The position numbers were made by a program, and so were the translations under genes. The notes beneath the pieces were generated by a model. It saw only the letters and a list, made by a program, of their open reading frames with translations. It was not told where the DNA came from and did not search any database. Positions 15,054 through 18,464 of a DNA stretch of 18,464 nt are shown here, piece after piece (position 1 is the stretch's first letter; the number at the start of each line of letters is the position of its first letter). This DNA comes from Candidatus Delongbacteria bacterium (lineage in GTDB: Bacteria > JAGOEH01): assembly GCA_017997825.1 (NCBI GenBank), contig JAGOEH010000051.1, positions 1-18,464 of the forward strand, written 5' to 3'.

Positions 15054-16205
15054 ATGAGTATGAGTCGCAAAGAATTTCTCAAACGGATGGGATTTTTAAG
15101 CGCAGGTGTCTTTTTAACCCCAACTGGAGGAATGGGCAGCGTGAAAACCGATGAAAATACCCCTTCTCCCGTCAGCAGCCAGGCCACCATCGAATATGAA
15201 ACCATTCGACTGGAACTCTTCCATCCATGGACGATTACCCGAGGAACCGCACAGTATAAAGAGAACGTCTTTGTCTATTACCGGCGGGATGGGATTACCG
15301 GAATCGGTGAAGCCGGCCACATGACCGCCGCCGGTCAAACTGCGGAACGCACCGTCACCGAAATGCAAACCCTGATTCCATTTTATCAGAAGGTCAATCC
15401 CTGGGAGTTTTTTAATATCCCGGACCAGGCACGAGAAATCTTTCCCGGATTATCCCCGGCCAAAGCCGCTCTGGACCTGGCTCTGATGGATTGGATCGGG
15501 AAAAAAATGAATATGCCGCTGTATCAATTCTTCGGATTGAATCCCGATCGGACCGTCGATACCTCCTTCACCATCGGGATCGATACGGTCGAGGTGATGA
15601 GGCAGAAGGTCAAAGAGGCCGAACCTTACAAGATCATCAAAGTAAAGCTGGCCGGGAAAGACACTGACCGCCAGGTCATTCAGATCATTCATGAAATGAC
15701 CCCTAAACCGATCCGTGTGGATATGAATCAGGCTTGGACTGATAAGGAAAAAGCAGCTCGTGAGGTTGAATGGATGGCCAAGCAGGGCGTTGAAATGATC
15801 GAACAACCCTTCCCGATTCCCATGATCGATGAGACCGGATGGCTGAAAGAACGCTCTCCATTGCCGATCGTGGCCGATGAATCGGTGGAAACCTCCCATG
15901 ACCTGATCCAATTGGCAGGAGCTGTCCACGGAATCAATATCAAACTGATGAAATCCGGTGGATTGCTGGAAGCGTATCGGATGATTATTCTGGGTAAGGC
16001 CCTGGGCATGGAGATTATGTTGGGCTGTATGATCGAGACCTCGGTGGCTACCAGCGCCGCCTGCCAGCTTCAGCCCTTAGCCAAATGGGTTGATCTGGAT
16101 GGTCCATTATTGATTCAGAAGGATCCCTTCCAAGGTCTGGTTTTCAAAGATGGGCACTGGATTCTTTCCCGTCAGCCGGGTCTGGGTGTATCCAAAAAAT
16201 CCTGA
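15054..16205 (+). CDS. dipeptide epimerase (enolase superfamily) with Tat-like leader
   Basis: L-Ala-D/L-Glu-type dipeptide epimerase of the muconate-lactonizing-enzyme subgroup; it inverts the alpha-carbon of one residue in a dipeptide, as in murein-peptide use. The signature residues are visible: general bases KVK (Lys196, Lys198) and Lys297 in INIKLMKSGG; metal ligands Asp223 (RVDMNQAW), Glu250 (MIEQPFP) and Asp275 (VADES). A DLD motif (Asp347, Asp349) binds the dipeptide ammonium group in known dipeptide epimerases and separates them from other subgroups. The N-terminus has SRKEFLKRMGF followed by a short hydrophobic run, a twin-Arg-like signal with Lys for the second Arg, so export is possible but unproven. 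An AAAGGA site lies 6 nt before the ATG; a second ATG at 15060 is also usable. The exact dipeptide is unknown. It is divergent from cstA. Confidence 0.88.
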   Translation: MSMSRKEFLKRMGFLSAGVFLTPTGGMGSVKTDENTPSPVSSQATIEYETIRLELFHPWTITRGTAQYKENVFVYYRRDGITGIGEAGHMTAAGQTAERTVTEMQTLIPFYQKVNPWEFFNIPDQAREIFPGLSPAKAALDLALMDWIGKKMNMPLYQFFGLNPDRTVDTSFTIGIDTVEVMRQKVKEAEPYKIIKVKLAGKDTDRQVIQIIHEMTPKPIRVDMNQAWTDKEKAAREVEWMAKQGVEMIEQPFPIPMIDETGWLKERSPLPIVADESVETSHDLIQLAGAVHGINIKLMKSGGLLEAYRMIILGKALGMEIMLGCMIETSVATSAACQLQPLAKWVDLDGPLLIQKDPFQGLVFKDGHWILSRQPGLGVSKKS

Positions 16206-16226
16206 TCACCATGTCTAAAACGAACA

Positions 16227-16296
16227 CGGGATTCCGGATCCGAAACGAATCGAACCATCAGTATCGATCCCCCGGCATTTCGGTTCCGGAATCCCG
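16227..16296 (+). repeat. 19-bp near-perfect inverted repeat after the epimerase gene
   Basis: CGGGATTCCGGATCCGAAA (16227-16245) pairs with TTTCGGTTCCGGAATCCCG (16278-16296) with a single mismatch. Inside the 32-nt loop, ATCGA (16249-16253) can pair with TCGAT (16264-16268). It begins 22 nt after the stop codon. There is no T-run, so it is not a standard intrinsic terminator; a REP-like element, a 3'-end stabiliser or part of a structured RNA are the options. Confidence 0.6.
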
Positions 16297-16312
16297 GTTG
16301 ATTGAACGTCAT

Positions 16313-16381
16313 CCTATCCCGATTGCCTGGTTGATGCGATCCGCAATTGCAGGTAAAGAGCTGTTTCCGAACCGGGATGGG
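16313..16381 (+). other. nested stem-loop, possible structured RNA
   Basis: CCTATCCCG (16313-16321) pairs with CGGGATGGG (16373-16381), 9 bp with one G-U. Inside it, TTGCCTG (16323-16329) pairs with CAGGTAA (16350-16356), 7 bp with one G-U, and TGCG/CGCA (16335-16345) closes the tip. A 16-nt unpaired stretch is left on the 3' side. No known RNA family is recognised. Confidence 0.35.
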
Positions 16382-16449
16382 TAGAATTGATGAGATTATA
16401 TTGAAATAATTGGAACACAAATTCAAATCATGAGTTTAAAACTATTTGA

Positions 16450-16562
16450 GCTTCGGGTTTCTACCCAATGGAAGTGATGGATCCTGAAGCGAGGCTGTTG
16501 CCATCGAACGAATCGTGAGACTTTCCCAGAGGAGAGTCCCATTGAAAGCCATTCGATTGGGT
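16450..16562 (+). promoter_or_regulatory. structured leader upstream of the DEAD-box helicase
   Basis: GCTTCGGG (16450-16457) pairs with CCTGAAGC (16483-16490), 8 bp with one G-U. GACTTTCC (16519-16526) pairs with GGAGAGTC (16531-16538) around a CAGA tetraloop, 8 bp with one G-U. A competing long-range pair, ACCCAAT (16463-16469) with ATTGGGT (16556-16562), suggests two alternative folds. The element ends about 28 nt before the ribosome site. Its role in helicase control is an inference. Confidence 0.4.
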
Positions 16563-16601
16563 GACGGCTTAGTTTATTAATGATCAAGTAAAGGAAAAAC
16601 G

Positions 16602-18071
16602 ATGACCCCAACTTCGGTTAAAAGCGCCATGTTTGAAAGTTTTGGATTGAACGAAAAATTGATGCAGGGAATCCAGGCGGCTGGATTCAAGGTTCCCAGC
16701 CCGATTCAGGAGAAAACGATTCCCCTGATTTTGTCGGGTGTGGACTTGATTGCCCAGTCGCATACCGGCACCGGCAAGACAGCGGCATTCGGGCTGGCGG
16801 CAATGCAGCGGATGACGAAACGCGGCGGGATTGAACTGCTGGTTATGACCCCGACCCGGGAACTGGCCAACCAGGTCAGTGATGAAATCTATCGCTTAGG
16901 GCAATTCGCCGGAATTCGGACCTGTACCGTGTTGGGAGGCCATTCCTATACCTCACAGCTCAAGATGTTGAATCGAGGCGATGTTCAGGTGCTGATCGCA
17001 ACCCCGGGGCGCCTGCTGGATTTGCTGAAATCGAGCCGGATCAAAAACCTGAATCCCTGGATGGTGGTGCTGGATGAGGCGGATGAGATGCTGGATATGG
17101 GGTTTCATGATGATATTATGGAAATCTTTGGTTTTCTGCCGGAAGATCGTCAGACTCTGCTGTTTTCTGCGACTATTCCCGACCCGATACGACGAATGGC
17201 TGATCGGATTTTTAAGAATCCGGTCATGATCAAGACCGTTCCGGCCAAACAACCGGCTAATTCCGATATTCACCAGTTGTACTATGTGATTGAAGAAAAG
17301 GAACGCCAGGACGCAATTATCCGGCTGCTGGAAGAGCAAGCCCCGGAAAAAAGCATCATTTTTTGCCGAACCCGGCAGGAGGTTGACCGCCTCAGCACCT
17401 CATTGGGCGCAAGGGGATTCAATACCAAACCGCTGCACGGCGAGATGGAACAACCTCAGCGAACCGAAGTGATGAGCGGATTCCGCAAAAGCCAGATCGA
17501 TGTGTTGGTGGCTACCGATGTGGCAGCCCGCGGACTGGATGTCTCCGATGTCACCCATGTCTTCAATTATCATATCCCCTTCGATTCCAAAAGCTATATC
17601 CATCGGATCGGACGAACCGGGCGGGCCGGGAAAAAAGGGACCGCCATTACGCTGGTCACCCCCGACGAACTCCGCAATCTGGAACGGATCCAGCGAGATA
17701 TGGGGATCCCGATCGAACATCGGATGGTCCCTACTCTCAAACAGTTGCGCATTGACCGGATCCAGCGTCTGGCCGACGATATCCGGGAGATCGTTCCCAA
17801 TGACCACGCCTCATCTTTGGTCAAACTCCTCTCCAAAGATCTCGACCCGCTTGATATCGCCAATCGATTGGCATTTCAGTTGCTGTCGATGCAAAAAGAA
17901 TCCGGCCCGGAAAAAATCGGAATCGATCAGGATCGCCTGATCCGTCTGATTGCGGCCAGGAAAACCAATAAACCCGGTAAACCCTTCTCCAACCACAATT
18001 CAAATCGGTATTCCAAATCTTCTTACTCAAAATCCTCCCATTTCAAATCCGGAAAGACTCACCATCGATAA
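16602..18071 (+). CDS. deaD: DEAD-box ATP-dependent RNA helicase (DeaD-like)
   Basis: Cytoplasmic ATP-dependent RNA-unwinding enzyme of the DEAD-box family, typically acting in ribosome assembly, mRNA decay and cold adaptation. All motifs are present in order: Q motif (Phe14 to PSPIQ at 32-36), I SHTGTGKT (53-60), Ia PTRELA (84-89), GG (112-113), Ib TPGR (134-137), II DEAD (158-161), III SAT (189-191), IV IIFCRT (252-257), V ATDVAARGLD (304-313) and VI HRIGRTGR (334-341). After the core, about 355-435 resembles the helical dimerisation region of DeaD/CshA. The C-terminal RNA-recognition domain of E. coli DeaD (629 aa) is absent and is replaced by a short Ser/Lys/His-rich basic tail with YSKSS repeats (about 465-489), likely an RNA-binding tail. 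An AAGGA site lies 6 nt before the ATG. It may be the only gene in its transcript. Confidence 0.95.
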   Translation: MTPTSVKSAMFESFGLNEKLMQGIQAAGFKVPSPIQEKTIPLILSGVDLIAQSHTGTGKTAAFGLAAMQRMTKRGGIELLVMTPTRELANQVSDEIYRLGQFAGIRTCTVLGGHSYTSQLKMLNRGDVQVLIATPGRLLDLLKSSRIKNLNPWMVVLDEADEMLDMGFHDDIMEIFGFLPEDRQTLLFSATIPDPIRRMADRIFKNPVMIKTVPAKQPANSDIHQLYYVIEEKERQDAIIRLLEEQAPEKSIIFCRTRQEVDRLSTSLGARGFNTKPLHGEMEQPQRTEVMSGFRKSQIDVLVATDVAARGLDVSDVTHVFNYHIPFDSKSYIHRIGRTGRAGKKGTAITLVTPDELRNLERIQRDMGIPIEHRMVPTLKQLRIDRIQRLADDIREIVPNDHASSLVKLLSKDLDPLDIANRLAFQLLSMQKESGPEKIGIDQDRLIRLIAARKTNKPGKPFSNHNSNRYSKSSYSKSSHFKSGKTHHR

Positions 18072-18126
18072 TTGATCATCCCCTCCATCTTTTTTTTATT
18101 CCTCCCTCCAGAATTTCGGAGATCGT

Positions 18127-18154
18127 CCGATAATAAAGCTTAAGACGGAGCTTT
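18127..18154 (+). promoter_or_regulatory. possible promoter element and hairpin before the last gene
   Basis: CCGATAAT (18127-18134) resembles a sigma70 -10 (GATAAT) or the CCGATAA of a flagellar sigma28 -10, but I see no convincing -35 for either. It is followed by an AAAGCT/AGCTTT stem (18135-18140 with 18149-18154) ending five bases before a strong AGGAGG ribosome site (18159-18164). Confidence 0.25.
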
Positions 18155-18170
18155 TACCAGGAGGAATACC

Positions 18171-18464
18171 ATGCACATTGTTGAATCTCATGTGGAATTG
18201 TCGGCTGAATATCAAAACCAGACCACCATTCGGCAGGAGCTGAGAAGGAATGCCGAAATCCGCCCATCCCAATCGATGACCATTCCGGCATCGGATCTAT
18301 CCCCACGATTGACGGATCGTTATCAAAGCTATGATGCCGCATTTCTCAAGTTGATACGAATGATGCTGGAGAAACTGGTGGGTCACGATATCGATTGGGG
18401 AAAATGGGATGAAAAAATTCAGCGGATTCAAAAGGCATTAGCCGAAGTCAAGACAGAGTTTGAT
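18171..18464 (+). CDS. hypothetical protein, N-terminal 98 residues only (cut off by window edge)
   Basis: The frame is open from the ATG at 18171 to the end of the window and has the best ribosome site in the window (AGGAGG, 6-nt spacing), so it is very probably real. No signal peptide or membrane segment is seen; the segment is mostly hydrophilic with a helical part at about 55-96. The start MHIVESHVELSAEY and the later FLKLIRMMLEKLVGHDI loosely recall a group of long uncharacterised proteobacterial proteins that begin MxIxxSxVxL and carry LxKxMxExLTG. This is from memory and weak. Function is unknown. Confidence 0.75.
   Translation, partial: MHIVESHVELSAEYQNQTTIRQELRRNAEIRPSQSMTIPASDLSPRLTDRYQSYDAAFLKLIRMMLEKLVGHDIDWGKWDEKIQRIQKALAEVKTEFD

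Larger units (their letters stand above)
16206..16601. other. 396-bp gene-free, structure-rich intergenic region
   Basis: No ORF with a credible start or family match lies between the epimerase stop and the helicase start. The left half holds a 19-bp near-perfect inverted repeat and a nested stem. The centre (about 16383-16447) is A/T-rich and probably contains the helicase promoter, though I cannot assign hexamers with confidence. The right half (16450-16562) has two further strong hairpins in the likely helicase leader. An AAGGA ribosome site (16591-16595) precedes the helicase ATG. Confidence 0.6.

Noticed and set aside
16450-16562. Known riboswitch, 6S RNA or RNase P RNA upstream of the helicase
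   Set aside because: I compared it by eye with purine, cobalamin, TPP, c-di-GMP and RNase P consensus segments and found no convincing conserved core. Some short matches (for example TTTCTACC) are too short to count.
16172-16611. Minus-strand ORFs of 62-84 codons in the epimerase-helicase spacer
   Set aside because: They have no ribosome sites, no recognisable protein features, and overlap strong inverted repeats.
18072-18110. Intrinsic terminator after the helicase gene (8 Ts at 18090-18097)
   Set aside because: No stable hairpin precedes the T-run; the nearby ATC/GAT pairing is too short. It may still be an inefficient stop, but I cannot support a call.

Overview
The window is ordinary-looking chromosome from a Gram-negative (diderm) bacterium. 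The evidence is an RND efflux system with a lipoprotein adaptor, a TamB-type envelope protein and a possibly exported enolase-superfamily enzyme. Base composition is balanced and all three stop codons are used. Shine-Dalgarno motifs (GGAG, AGGAGG, AAGGA) and sigma70-like promoters are easy to see. The Tat-like leader on a dipeptide epimerase and the TamB-IMPase pairing would fit the FCB group or a related candidate phylum, but this is only a guess. I see no rRNA, tRNA, CRISPR array, insertion sequence, integrase or phage gene.

Layout. (1) Positions 7771 down to 1, minus strand: a three-gene efflux operon of a lipoprotein membrane fusion protein followed by two RND inner-membrane transporters. 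The second transporter runs off the left edge. One adaptor with two RND pumps recalls the MdtABC arrangement. The first RND carries a large hydrophobic insertion. (2) Positions 8047-12395, plus strand: a TamB-like protein (1173 aa) and an inositol-monophosphatase-family enzyme, divergent from the efflux operon. (3) Positions 12552-12980, plus: a small Cys- and Lys-rich protein of unknown function with its own promoter, tail-to-tail with cstA and only 7 bp apart. (4) Positions 12988-14631, minus: a CstA-family pyruvate/peptide transporter. (5) Positions 15054-16205, plus: a dipeptide epimerase with a possible Tat-type leader, sharing a 422-bp divergent control region with cstA. That region has back-to-back promoters and inverted repeats. 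(6) Positions 16206-16601: a gene-free stretch dense in predicted stem-loops, including a 19-bp near-perfect inverted repeat. (7) Positions 16602-18071, plus: a DeaD-like DEAD-box RNA helicase. (8) Positions 18171 to the right edge, plus: the start of an unrecognised gene.

How they fit together. The efflux operon and TamB concern the envelope. The divergent cstA/epimerase pair may serve uptake and conversion of small carbon sources or peptides; this is inferred from gene order. The helicase has a structured upstream region, as RNA-remodelling and cold-shock genes sometimes do. I do not see a clear new multi-gene system. The most unusual items are the expanded RND transporter, the possible leaderless tamB transcript, the structured non-coding segments at about 14800-15050 and 16206-16600, and the unknown small protein at 12552.
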